64,000 nt of DNA, taken from positions 10,401,501 through 10,465,500 of the forward strand of contig NC_085131.1 in the NCBI RefSeq assembly GCF_030269925.1, written 5' to 3'. Both the position numbers and the translations under genes were made by a program. Below the pieces are notes generated by a model, which saw only the letters and a program-made list of their open reading frames with translations, was not told the DNA's origin and searched no databases. The stretch comes from Bombyx mori (taxonomy: Eukaryota; Arthropoda; Insecta; Lepidoptera; Bombycidae). Positions 54,969-64,000 of the stretch are shown in pieces (position 1 is the first letter of the stretch; each line of letters starts with the position of its first letter).

Positions 54969-57900
54969 TCATAGGGGCTGGAGCTGGACAAACGCCCTCC
55001 TCCGACCCCCGGCCCGACGGCGGCGGCACGGCGCCGAGAGGGAAGAAGAGCTCTCCCTCTCCCGTTCCGCCGCCTCCTTCTGCGAGATGGTGGACTCGCA
55101 GAAGTCGAGCATCGCCTGCCAGGACTCGTCGCTGCCGAGCATCGTAGCCACGACGGTCGGAAGCGACAAGTCCGGTCCTATTTTTGCAACGAGGACGCGG
55201 CGCTGCTCCGCGAAAGCGGGGCAGTACGCGAGCGTGTGCTCCGCCGTGTCCTCGTTGCAGCCACTGCAGTGGTGGCACTTCGGCGTCGGCTCCCTCCGGG
55301 CGACGAGGTGCAGGTAGCGACCGAAACAGCCGTGTCCCGTGAGCACCTGCGTCGCCCGGAAGGTGAGACGTCCTCGGTCGCGATTCACCCAGTCCGAGAG
55401 GACCGGGCGGATCGCCTCGACGGTCCGTCGCCCGTAGGCGGGGTCCGCCAGGCGGCGAGACCACGCCTCGAGCACGGCACGCCGAGATTGAAGCTTCCGC
55501 GCTCGAACTTCCACCGCGCCAGGACGCGGCTCCCCCCTGGAGCGGAGATCGCATCGCCACGCGTAATCCGCAGCGAGCGCCTCCGCTTCCAGGTCCCAGG
55601 GAGGCGTCCCAGCTAGCACGCACGCCGCCTCGAACGAGACGGTGCGGTATCCACGAACCGCCCTAACCGCAATCGCGCGCTGCGGACGTCGCAACGCCGC
55701 AACGTTGTCGCGAGTCAGGGCGTGGCACCACACGGGAGCCCCGTACAGTGCCATCCATCCAGAGGCGGCGCACCACCACGTCAGGCCCCCCGACGTTCGG
55801 CAACAGCCGACTCAGCGAGCCGGCGGCCGCCATCAATCGGGGACCTAATCTCTCAAAGTGAGTGCGGAAGCTCCAACGACCGTCCAGTACGAGACCGAGG
55901 TACCGTAATCCGGTCGCCTCGATCTCGACGCGAACGCCTCCGATCACAAGGTGGGCCCCCTGAGGCGGCGCTCTCCGGGCCCCGTGAAACAACAGGGCCT
56001 GGGATTTATCGAGCGCCACCTCCAGACCCAGCCTTCGAATCCTGTCGATGACGAAGGCCACCCCCGCGCAGGAAAGACGGGCAGACTCTCGCAAGTCCCT
56101 CCCCTGGGCCACGACCAAAGTGTCGTCCGCGTAACAAACTACGCTCAGACCCGGGAGAGGAGCACTTAGGGCGCTACGCAGGACCCAGTCGTAGCCGATG
56201 TTCCACAAGAGAGGGCCAAGGACCGACCCCTGTGGAACACCGCGCTGGACGGGGAAGCGGAGCACCGCCCCACCGTGCCCGGTGCACACGACCGACCTGT
56301 CCTCGAGGTAGGACCCGATCAGCCGACGGAGATACGCAGGGACGCCGTGATACTCCAGCGCCCCTGCGATCACCGACCAGGGCAAGGTGTTGAACGCGTT
56401 GGCGATGTCGAGGGACACCGCCAGTGCAACCCCACCCTGGCCGACAGCCTCATCAGAGAGGGCACGCACGCGCATCACCGCGTCGATGGTCGAGCGGCCC
56501 TCCCTGAATCCGAACTGCTCCGCTGACAGATCGGGTCCCACCCCCGCCAGATGCTGGACGATGCGGGCGGCCACCACCCGCTCGAGCAATTTTCCCGCCT
56601 CGTCCAGCAGCACGATAGGACGATATCCCGCAGGTGAGTCCGCGGGGCGTCCCTCTTTCCTTAGCAGAACAAGTCTGCCCGTCTTCCACTGCTTCGGAAA
56701 CCGTCCCGACTCGAGGCAGGCTTCATAGAGCCGCACGAGTCGGTCCCCAAGGGCACCGAAGGCCAAATCCCAGACCCGGCCGTGAACACCGTCAGGGCCG
56801 GGGGCCGCGTCCTTCCTCCGCATCCTCGACACGGCCGCACGAATCTCCTCCTCCGAGATGCTCGGAGGGACCACCTCAGCAGGGGAATCACCGCTCACGC
56901 TACTGCGTGGTGGCGCGCCCATGGAAGGGGGCTCGAAGCCCCTCTCCATCCGCGGGAACAGCCCGGAGACAATCTCCCGCAGCTGCTGAGGCTGGAGACG
57001 TTCCGTCACCGGGAGCGCCCACGGCCGCAATTTCTTGCGGACCGTTTGGTACGGGCGCCCCCAAGGATCTTGGTCAAGCGTCTCCAGGAGCGTCTTCATG
57101 CTCTGAGACTTGGCCTCGCCGATGGCCCGCCGCAGTGCCTCCTGCTTCTGACGGCAGTCGGCATGCAGGCGGGTCGCCACCTCCGCGAAATCCGCATCGC
57201 GAAGGCGGCGACGGCGGTGGCGGGCGCTTCGGCGGCGCGCCCGCACGCACTCCTCTCGGAGGAGCGCGATCTCGGGCGTCCACCAAAACGCACCGCCACG
57301 CGGAGCGCGACCGCTGACCCGGGGCATCGCAGCATCGCAGACGCGACGCATCGTACCCCGGAACCATTCGGCCTCCAACTCCACGTCCACTAGACGCGCG
57401 GGCATCGGCGCCCACGCGGCCACTGTGGCCGCCTCCACCGCAAGCACCTTGTTCAGGCGCTTCAGTGCCCATCGCGGGAATGATCGGGGAGCACTACGCG
57501 GGAGCTCCTCCTCACCGCGGGCGTCTTCGTCCGGCGCGTTCAACAAGGTGGAAACGGAGAGCTCAAATCGGACGAACCGATGGTCCGAGAGCGTCTCCGC
57601 CCCCTCGAGAACACGCCAGCCACGGACACGGCGTGCGGCGGACGGAGACGCGAACGACACGTCCACGTGTGATTCCCCGTTCCACCGCACGCAGGTCGCG
57701 ACCGAACCTCTGTTCAGAAGACAGAGGCCGGTCGCGAAAGCCCACTCCGACAGGAACTCGCCGCGCGAGTCCGTGCGGGGAGAACCCCACGCCGTACATT
57801 TAGCGTTGAGGTCCCCCGCCAGTATCACCGGGCGAGACTCGAAGCGATGAACCAACGCCTCGAGCCCGCCCAGGAACCGCTCGAACTCAGCGAGACTCCT

Positions 57901-58194
57901 GTTCGGAGAGAAGTACACCCCGATCACGACGGTTTCGTTGACCCTAACGACGACGTACCCGGATCCCCTGGCCACCATTCCAAGGGGGGGTAACGCCGCA
58001 GACTGTCGCATCACGATCGCCACGGAGCCATCAACATCTCCGGCCCAGGAATCCTCCCGGTCGGGAGGTACGAAGTATGGCTCCGCAACGATCGCGATGT
58101 CGATGAACCACTCCGCCATGGTGTGGACGAGGAGATCCTGCGCCCTGGCGGAGTGGTTCACGTTCGCTTGTAGGAAGCGATGGACGTGATCCAT
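54969..58194 (-). pseudogene. R1-clade ORF2: endonuclease / reverse transcriptase, frameshifted
   Basis: ORF2 nicks the target and reverse-transcribes the LINE RNA. The first frame (from 58194) holds the APE-like endonuclease in residues 1-225: LQANVNHS at the start, VAEPY at about 36-40, AGDLNAKCTAWGS at about 120-133 and SDHRF at about 203. The reverse transcriptase follows at about 480-740: FGFREGRSTIDAV, SLDIANAFN with the first catalytic Asp, GVPQGSVLGPLLW, and YADD at about 688-691. The frame is lost after VVRRLW at about 55755. The remainder is in another frame from 55754 to 54969 (MALYGAPVWCHAL...), with RDRGRLTFRATQVLTGHGCF and the motif CHHC...HxxxxC. Compared with 42841-42900 about 14 nt are missing at the break. 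All catalytic motifs are otherwise intact. The joined length (about 1,070 codons) is typical for R1-clade ORF2. Confidence 0.88.
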
Positions 58195-60617
58195 TATTGA
58201 GGTGTCACGTCCATCGCTCCCTCGTCTTCCGTCCCGCCTTGCGGCCCGACGGCCGCGGCGGGAACTGACCGGCCGACTGTATCACAGGCAGCCGGCCCTT
58301 CCTCTATATTTTTCTTCTTTTTTCCGCCACGCCTCCTCTTTGTGGAGGAGGGTGCGGAAAGACAGGACGGGCCCCCGGCCCGATGATCGGCCCGCCGCTT
58401 CGCCGCGTCGCATAGCACGCAGTGCGGTGTGGCGGCTGTGCAGGAGCCCGCCTTGTGACCGGGTTGGCCGCAGCGGAAACAAAGACCGCTGCGGTCCACA
58501 GCCGACGGGCACCTGGCGAGGCCGTGCCCGGTGCCGAAACACCTGAGGCATCGCCAGGGGCGGGCCTTCTGTAGCTGCACGTGGGCTATCACCCAGCCTA
58601 CGCGTAGCCTCCCTGGTGAGTCGGCGGGCCGACCTTGTGGAGGCGTAGCCAATAGTGTGGCTGCCTGCATAGGGCAACGCGCCCACACAGTGAAGGCTCC
58701 AGAGTAAGAGCTTCGCAGCTCTCCTACCTTTACCTGCGTAAGGGCGCAATTGCCCTGCGATGCAATGGCGGCGGCAACCTCCTCCTTAGTGGCGCATTCA
58801 TCCAGGCCCGTCACTTTGACTTCCGCCATCTTGACGGGCCTGTCTATACGCACCACTTCTGGGTCCGGCAGGATTTCGCGGAGCCGGGCTGCTACCCTGT
58901 CCGCGACCGCGCTGGTGTTGGCACCAGGACACTCCAGCAACCGGGCCCCATTGGCGGTGTGCCGGACTCGGAGGCCACCCTCCACGCCCATGGCATCCAC
59001 GTCGACGCTAACGCGCGCCCGGGCCATCACCTCCCCATAGGTGAGGCCCTTTTCCTTGGCAGCCGGCAGCAGCTCCAATACGACAGCCGCCGACCGCGGG
59101 GCGCGCGGTTTCCTTGCCTTGCGCCCTCCCTTTCTCTTTCCCTCAGTCACTGCTCGACCCATTACCTGGGGAGCGTTGACCGTCGGGACGGGACGGGGGT
59201 TAGGAACGTCTAGCGCCCTCCTTCTACCGCGTTTCACTACCGTTGTCCAGGCTGCTTCCATATTGGACGGGGCTGGAGGTAGTGGACGGGGCTGTGGGCG
59301 TTGCGCCGACTGGGCGGCATTCACACACCCCTTTGTATTCTTGCGGCTTCTGCCAGGCCCCGCCTTCGCAGGCTGGAGCGGGGCAGAAGCATCAGCCTGA
59401 GGCCTCACGGGCTGGACCGCCATTCGCCGTCCAACGGGCTTGTTTGACGCGGCCACTTTGGTGGACGCGCGTGCCGAAGGTGCCGCACCCACCCTGGTAC
59501 CTGCAGCCCTTGTGCGTGACAGTGCAGCTAAGGCGTCGCACGGTGACGGCGCAGGCGCCTGGCGCTCGTGCGCCAGCGGAGGCCTTGCGCGTTCAACCTT
59601 GGAGGCGCGGGCCTCGAGGATTGCTATTCGTCTCTTTAGTTCCTCTATTTCCTTGTCCTTCTCATTTTCCGCTCTTTCATTTGATGGAGACGGGGGCGAC
59701 GGAGAGGCTAATCTACCCTGCTGTCCCAATAAACCGTCAAGGGATGCACGCATTTCGGCCATCTCTTCCCGCACCCGCACGCCCTCCGCTCGAAGCTCTG
59801 AGTTTTCTGCCAACAGTCGCTCCAGCTGCGACCTCAGACAGGTTACTTCCTCCGTACTAGTGCGTCGTAGAAACTCGTCCAATAGCTTCTCCACGGCGGC
59901 AGCCACGCACTTCAGGGCCCGCACGTACGTGCCCTTCAGGGAGCCTGATTTGGCCGCCACCATGGAAACAATTTCCAGCGAAATTTCAACCGCCTTCCGC
60001 GGGTCCATTGTGTCCACTTCTGTGAGGGAGCGGGTTAGTCGCTCGACCTCGCCTTCTCTCACCAGACCAGCTTCTTTACGGCGGAAGGCTCCGGTCCGCA
60101 CCGAGGTGGTGACAGCCGGTTCTCCGTAGGTCACCGTAAGATCTTGTCGACCGCGTTCTTTGGCAGATGATCCTGTAGCATCCGCCGGCCCATCCTCGAC
60201 TGCCAAAAATTTGGCAGGCGTGAGCTCAATCTCCGAGGAGTCGGAGAGAGCGGGAGTCACTGGTCGTTTGACCGTCTTCCGCTTCCTCCGAGTCTTCGGA
60301 TCAGCCTTGTTCCGGCTCACAAATCGTCCGGTACTATCCCGGGCAAACAGTGGCGACTCTCGACCGCTCGAAGCGCAGCCCCTTGCAGAGCTTCGCGCCG
60401 AGCGCAGTGAGAGCGCACTGTCGCAGCGTTCGGGGTGCACGAATAGGACTCTCTCCCTTTCGCGGCTCGTGCTACCGCCCTCTTCTTCGTGGCAGTTGTT
60501 GCCCCCCCCAGAATACGAGGGGCAGCGTGCCTCCGATTGCTCAGAGGCACGGAGGGATTCTCCTCCCGCCAAGCGGGAGGTACCCTCCTGGGGTACTATC
60601 TCTTGACAACTGTCCAT
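58194..60617 (-). CDS. R1-clade LINE ORF1 protein (gag-like)
   Basis: The 807-residue ORF1 starts MDSCQEIVPQEG. R1-clade ORF1 proteins bind the element RNA and form the ribonucleoprotein with ORF2. An acidic/Ser-rich and basic N-terminal third includes KTRRKRKTVKRP. A predicted coiled coil lies at about residues 250-345 (LRSQLERLLAENSELRAEG, EIEELKRRIAILEARASK), followed by a Pro/Ala/Arg-rich linker. Three zinc knuckles lie at about 687-745: CLRCFGTGHGLARC, CFRCGQPGHKAGSC and CVLCDAAKRRADHR...C. The frame is uninterrupted. The stop TAA overlaps the ORF2 ATG by one base (TAATG at 58192-58196, minus strand), the arrangement shown for SART1 to give coupled re-initiation. Confidence 0.9.
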   Translation of the reverse strand: MDSCQEIVPQEGTSRLAGGESLRASEQSEARCPSYSGGGNNCHEEEGGSTSRERERVLFVHPERCDSALSLRSARSSARGCASSGRESPLFARDSTGRFVSRNKADPKTRRKRKTVKRPVTPALSDSSEIELTPAKFLAVEDGPADATGSSAKERGRQDLTVTYGEPAVTTSVRTGAFRRKEAGLVREGEVERLTRSLTEVDTMDPRKAVEISLEIVSMVAAKSGSLKGTYVRALKCVAAAVEKLLDEFLRRTSTEEVTCLRSQLERLLAENSELRAEGVRVREEMAEMRASLDGLLGQQGRLASPSPPSPSNERAENEKDKEIEELKRRIAILEARASKVERARPPLAHERQAPAPSPCDALAALSRTRAAGTRVGAAPSARASTKVAASNKPVGRRMAVQPVRPQADASAPLQPAKAGPGRSRKNTKGCVNAAQSAQRPQPRPLPPAPSNMEAAWTTVVKRGRRRALDVPNPRPVPTVNAPQVMGRAVTEGKRKGGRKARKPRAPRSAAVVLELLPAAKEKGLTYGEVMARARVSVDVDAMGVEGGLRVRHTANGARLLECPGANTSAVADRVAARLREILPDPEVVRIDRPVKMAEVKVTGLDECATKEEVAAAIASQGNCALTQVKVGELRSSYSGAFTVWARCPMQAATLLATPPQGRPADSPGRLRVGWVIAHVQLQKARPWRCLRCFGTGHGLARCPSAVDRSGLCFRCGQPGHKAGSCTAATPHCVLCDAAKRRADHRAGGPSCLSAPSSTKRRRGGKKKKNIEEGPAACDTVGRSVPAAAVGPQGGTEDEGAMDVTPQ

Positions 60618-61452
60618 TTCATATTTTTTCCTTTATTATTTAACCAGGGGTGAGGTCCCCTGGGATCGGGTGATGCCCTTGGGACTGGACTCCCTCCAGC
60701 CATTCATCCCCTCACCGGGCATCAGAGCTTGGGATTGGGGTATTTTTTATAGAGGTTTGCGTCCTCGCGGCCCCGTGCCTTGCGGCAGCGGCCACCGTCC
60801 CCCCACATAGTGGGGATTACGGGTTGCCGGCAGTCTACCGAGTGCACAGGGCAACTCAGTAGACAACCGCCCGACGCTCGATACGAGCAACCACGGAGCC
60901 ACGCCGGTGAACCGGTACCCCTCATATCTGAGGGGCTCTCCCCTGTAGCCGAAGCCGGGGACATGGCAACCAGCGGCCAGCAGTCGCAGAAATGCAACTC
61001 CGGCTCACTCCTCGATAACGGGGCACAGGGTGCCACCGCTCACGGCACGCCGGCGAACCAGTGCCATCGGAAAATGCGCTCTCCAGAAGGAGCACTCTTC
61101 ACTTGGTGAAAAGTGTGGAGGGCGCAGGCCTTCCGCTCCTCCTAGTGCTGATTTGGTCCGCGTCATCCGATCTCTTTCGTTGCAAAGCCTAACTAAACTA
61201 TCCTAAACCTAAACCTTAACCTAATCCTAAACCTAGGACCTTAACCTACATCTAAACCTAATCCTAAGCCTAGGACCTAAACCTAAGAATCCTTGCAACG
61301 AAAAAGATCGGACGATACCTCTGGGAATGTCGCCCAGAGGATCCCGTTATCCGCCACCTACGGACGCGCCCGGTAGGAGTCCAGCATCTCCTCCGCAGAC
61401 GAGACCCACAGCACGCAGATTGGGTGCTGTGGGTCCCGTCTGCGACCGGGAA
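60618..61452 (-). other. R1-clade LINE 5' region
   Basis: GC-rich leader of about 835 bp before ORF1. It contains the telomere-like block at 61185-61292 between 23-bp inverted repeats. Short direct or inverted motifs near the 5' end include 'acagcacccaatctgcgtgctgtgggt', which can fold back (61400-61435). The internal promoter expected in R1-type elements cannot be pointed to. Confidence 0.6.
61166..61311. repeat. Telomere-like degenerate (CCTAA)n block with inverted flanks
   Basis: About 105 bp made of variants of CCTAAA (CCTAAA, CCTTAA, CCTAAT, CCTAAG, CCTAGGA), close to the insect telomere unit CCTAA/TTAGG. It is bracketed by CCGATCTCTTTCGTTGCAA (left) and TTGCAACGAAAAAGATCGG (right), an inverted pair with one or two mismatches. 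Confidence 0.75.
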
Positions 61453-61459
61453 ATGGGCT

Positions 61460-61520
61460 CCGGTAACCACTTAACACCAGGTGGGCCGTGAGATCGTCCA
61501 CCCATCTAAGCCATAAAAAA
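61460..61520 (+). repeat. Bm1-type SINE, right part
   Basis: 'ccggtaaccacttaacacc' to 'cacccatctaagccataaaa'; continuation of 54231-54353. Confidence 0.85.
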
Positions 61521-61597
61521 AGTTTCGAATACTTATGTACTTACAAAAACTATGTGCATTACTAAGCATATAACTATGGTACATTATTGTTTTGTAA

Positions 61598-61695
61598 CCG
61601 TCAGGTTAGAGCCCCATAAGCTCACCTACTAGTTCTGTGAATCTAGTATGACCCCTTGAGCTTACTAGAATAGGTATAAGAAACGAAAAGAAATA
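61598..61695 (+). repeat. LINE 3' tail fragment
   Basis: 'aaccgtcaggttagagcccc' to 'ataggtataagaaacg'. Confidence 0.7.
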
Positions 61696-61728
61696 AAGTT
61701 GTGTAAGATTTGAGACATCTTAGTACCT

Positions 61729-61915
61729 AGCCCACTGAGTTTCTCGCCGGATCTTCTCTGTGGGTCGCGTTTCCGATCCGGTGGTAGATTCTGCGAAGCA
61801 CTGCTCTTGCTAGGACTAATGTTAGCAACATCTCCGGTCTGATCCCCAGAGCTCACCTACATGCTAGGGTAACGCAGATATGGCCTCTCAAGGCTATCAA
61901 CAAAGGTAGGAAAAA
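61729..61915 (+). repeat. LINE 3' tail, 5'-truncated
   Basis: 'agcccactgagtttctcgcc' to 'caaaggtaggaaaaaaa'. Follows the previous tail in the same orientation. Confidence 0.85.
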
Positions 61916-62459
61916 AAACTTATTGCCTTATAATAATATGACACAATACGTGTTTAATACGCTTTTTTATTTTAAAATTGAGTTTTAGTACTAATTAAAT
62001 TGATTTGGCGATGTTTAAGCAGTGCTCTCCATGAGCACCAATACGCAATTAGATCGTGTCGATAGGCTGTCTGTGTATCTGATATAAAGTTAAATCTAAA
62101 ATTGCTTCGTTTATATCATAATAAAAACAAAATCAAATTTTACGTCCGGTGAAAGTTATGTTATCGTTAAAACAAATCGATATAGTGATAATTTCCTCTC
62201 AACTTTCACATTCCCTCTGTGAAGGGGAGATGTGAGGGATAACCCTCTTGGCACTTTCACGCTAATAGTTTAACTATCTTCGATCAAATAATAATTAGAA
62301 ATATCCTGAACGCGCAATCCAAGGAGAGAATGTACCAAAATTAATTGACTAACAAAAAACTCAATTCACAAATTTAATAAATCATATTAAAATACAATTT
62401 CATAGTTACGGGAGTATTCTTTGGGACGAAAAGATGATAAGATATTTCCTAAGTACATA
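61916..62459. other. AT-rich spacer
   Basis: No supported gene or repeat. Confidence 0.45.
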
Positions 62460-62649
62460 TCACTACATAGTATAAAACAAAGTCGCTTTCTCTGTCCCTA
62501 TATCCCTATGTATGCTTCAATCTTTAAAACTACGCAACGGATTTTGATGCGGTTTTTTTTAATAGATATTATAGTGATTGAAGAGGAAGGTTTATATTAT
62601 GTATAATAACATCCATTATATAGTGAAGAAATCAATAATAAATTACAGT

Positions 62650-63920
62650 AGGAGTGGGTAATATCGGTTTTGCCGCGTATCGAATCGTATCTATATATCG
62701 AGGATCAATATCGGATATTGAATCTATATATTTTCTGAATCTATATATTGATGGATGCTAGTAGATTTTCTCGATTCATGATATTTGAGATTTGAAACGA
62801 TACGATGATATAGTATTGTAGTAGATATAGATTCAAGTCAACGTTATACGGTTGTTTTTCTGATATCAATTTATAATAATAATATGATTTTAAAGTAATA
62901 AAAAGAACATGAAAATAAAAATATCAAAAAAAAATTCCTTCATGCTTTTACCAGGCTTAGGACCGGCTACATTATTTTCAGTTTTTAGTATTTTGTGTCT
63001 TAATTTAAAATTACAAAATATACCAAAAGAGTGTAGATTAGGTAGGATATTGAATTTTCATAATACTAAATACATATATTTTAGGTAACATTCGCGTTTT
63101 CTTTCGCGCCTAAGGTACCTAACGTGAGTATTGCCTAGATGAAGTCTCGAGAAAATATCGGAGACGTATTTAGAAGTTCATTTGATAATATTTATACATC
63201 ATACACTACAAAATTAATTCAGAAATTTTATTATTTACTAAGTTTATGTTAAAATAAAAGTTTCTAAACTTTCAAAAGTTTAATACAAACACAACAAATA
63301 AACTCAATTATTTGGATTTAACTAAAAATAGAAAAATGTGTACTTTAAAAATCAAATACAAAAAACTTTTAAGTATTTATAAACACTTATCCAAAAATTT
63401 TAGTTCAAGGTCAAAGCGCGTGAAATTAAATTCAACGGTGCAAATAGGCTATACTGCATTCTAATTAGGGTCGAAAGTTGAAACTTTTTTCCTAAATTGT
63501 ATCCTGCTGATACACTAAGAATAATCTACAGACGTATGGACTTAAATATAAGGTTTATAATTGTATGGATAATGCCTGTTTCTGTTTCATTCATCATATG
63601 TGAGTGAGCGCACGATAGGGATATCGTTCGCTTACTCACTCTGGCCGATTCGATACGAACCAAACGAATATTGTTGATATTCACGAATCGGTACGATACG
63701 CCGATGCGCATCACATCGAGCAATATCGTGTATCGGCTGATATCGTTATATAGATTTCGATTCACGAATCGGTACGATATGGCGATGCGCATCACATCGA
63801 GCAATATCGTGTATCGGCTGATATCGATATATAGATTTCGTGCGGGGCGATATCGGATTCAACGATATTGCTGCGATATATAGATATTGAATCTATATAC
63901 GATTTATATCACCCACTCCT
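62650..63920. mobile_element. 1.27-kb TIR element with 10-bp target duplication
   Basis: Ends AGGAGTGGGTAATAT and the inverse of AGGAGTGGGTGATAT. AAATTACAGT is duplicated at 62640-62649 and 63921-63930. The terminal parts are rich in 'atcgatat/gatatcg' motifs, and an 81-bp tandem duplication lies at 63681-63840. No transposase is encoded. A 9-10-bp duplication would suit Mutator-like elements, but the superfamily is not proven. Confidence 0.8.
63681..63840. repeat. Two tandem copies of an 81-bp unit
   Basis: Each unit starts 'tcacgaatcggtacgatac/t' and contains 'gatgcgcatcacatcgagc' and 'cgtgtatcggctgatatcg'. The copies at 63681 and 63762 differ at a few positions. Confidence 0.85.
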
Positions 63921-64000
63921 AAATTACAGTTTCCGAAGCGAAGCGAGGGCGGGTCGCCAGTATATGTATAAAGATAATTCAAGTTATATATTTTTTTATT

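Larger units (their letters stand above)
54354..61452 (-). mobile_element. Full-length R1-clade non-LTR retrotransposon, 7.1 kb
   Basis: The minus-strand order is: 5' region (61452-60618), ORF1 (60617-58194), ORF2 (58194-54969), 3'UTR (54968-54373) and poly(A) (T-run 54354-54372). The duplication ATGGGCT flanks it at 54347-54353 and 61453-61459, both within one Bm1. The two-ORF structure is an ORF1 with three CCHC knuckles and an ORF2 with an N-terminal endonuclease, a central reverse transcriptase and a C-terminal CCHC-like motif, with no RNase H seen. This matches the R1 clade (R1, TRAS and SART relatives). It is strongly GC-rich against an AT-rich host. The family name is not assigned. The insertion looks relatively recent, since ORF1 is uninterrupted. 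Confidence 0.9.
62460..63960 (+). mobile_element. Helitron-like element, family H2, interrupted
   Basis: It starts A|TCACTACATAGTATAAAAC (62460) and runs to 62649. It resumes at 63931 with 'ttccgaagcgaagcgagggc' and ends 'gggtcgccag|t' (terminal CTAG mutated to CCAG). The copy at 9977-10204 shows the uninterrupted order. Confidence 0.8.

Noticed and set aside
54429..60606. Long plus-strand open frames (for example 54706-55317, 56634-57317, 59440-60129) opposite the LINE
   Set aside because: They are antisense shadows of GC-rich ORF1/ORF2; no domain, and composition explains them.
61185..61292. A real chromosome end (telomere)
   Set aside because: The units are degenerate, the block is only about 105 bp, and it is inside a LINE that is itself inserted in a Bm1.
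63526..63883. Open frames of 70-92 residues with repeated peptide RFVN
   Set aside because: They come from the 81-bp tandem duplication in the TIR element.

Overview
The window is AT-rich eukaryotic (insect) DNA, most likely from the silkworm genus Bombyx. Many partial copies of a tRNA-derived SINE (the Bm1 type), 5'-truncated LINE tails of a BMC1/L1Bm-like family, Helitron-like elements ending in CTAG|T, hAT-type short elements and an R1-clade LINE all fit Lepidoptera. Family names come from memory of these elements; no search was run. There is no bacterial gene organisation and no intact conventional host gene. Host coding sequence is limited to a few candidate exons.

Layout. 0-12 kb: SINE and LINE fragments, Helitron-like copies, a 252-bp terminal-inverted-repeat element inside another repeat, a second tRNA-derived SINE family, a Helitron helicase relic, and a minus-strand candidate terminal exon whose C-terminus is derived from a SINE. 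12-24 kb: a plus-strand candidate coding exon (12786-12891), more Bm1 and LINE tails (one LINE interrupted by a Bm1), and a LINE ORF C-terminus at 18.6 kb. 24.5-30 kb: the largest repeat-poor stretch, holding two GC-rich islands that look like promoter or 5'-exon sequence. 30-34 kb: LINE tails, two short hAT elements with perfect 8-bp target duplications, and a three-level nest in a Bm1. 34-40 kb: mostly unique sequence with a foldback structure and a 49-nt candidate exon at 36.5 kb. 40.65-46.23 kb: a Bm1 split by a 5.2-kb hAT element that itself carries LINE fragments, a decayed R1-related LINE and a broken mariner. 46-54 kb: foldback elements, a 355-bp tandem duplication, a candidate terminal exon at 51.4 kb and LINE fragments. 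54.35-61.45 kb (minus strand): a full-length 7.1-kb R1-clade LINE with ORF1, ORF2 (broken by a short deletion), a poly(A) tail, a 7-bp target duplication inside a Bm1, and a degenerate telomere-like block in its 5' region. 62.4-64 kb: a Helitron-like copy interrupted by a 1.27-kb terminal-inverted-repeat element with a 10-bp target duplication.

How parts work together. The R1-clade LINE encodes a nucleic-acid-binding ORF1 protein and an ORF2 endonuclease/reverse transcriptase, linked by a TAATG stop/start overlap. The Bm1 copies and LINE tails are products of LINE-type reverse transcription. The hAT, mariner, Helitron-like and short inverted-repeat elements are DNA transposons, here non-autonomous or defective. 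The nests give a relative order of insertion. Three plus-strand candidate exons (12.8, 36.5 and 51.4 kb) have good splice signals and compatible reading phases, and may belong to one small spliced gene whose introns hold most of the transposons.
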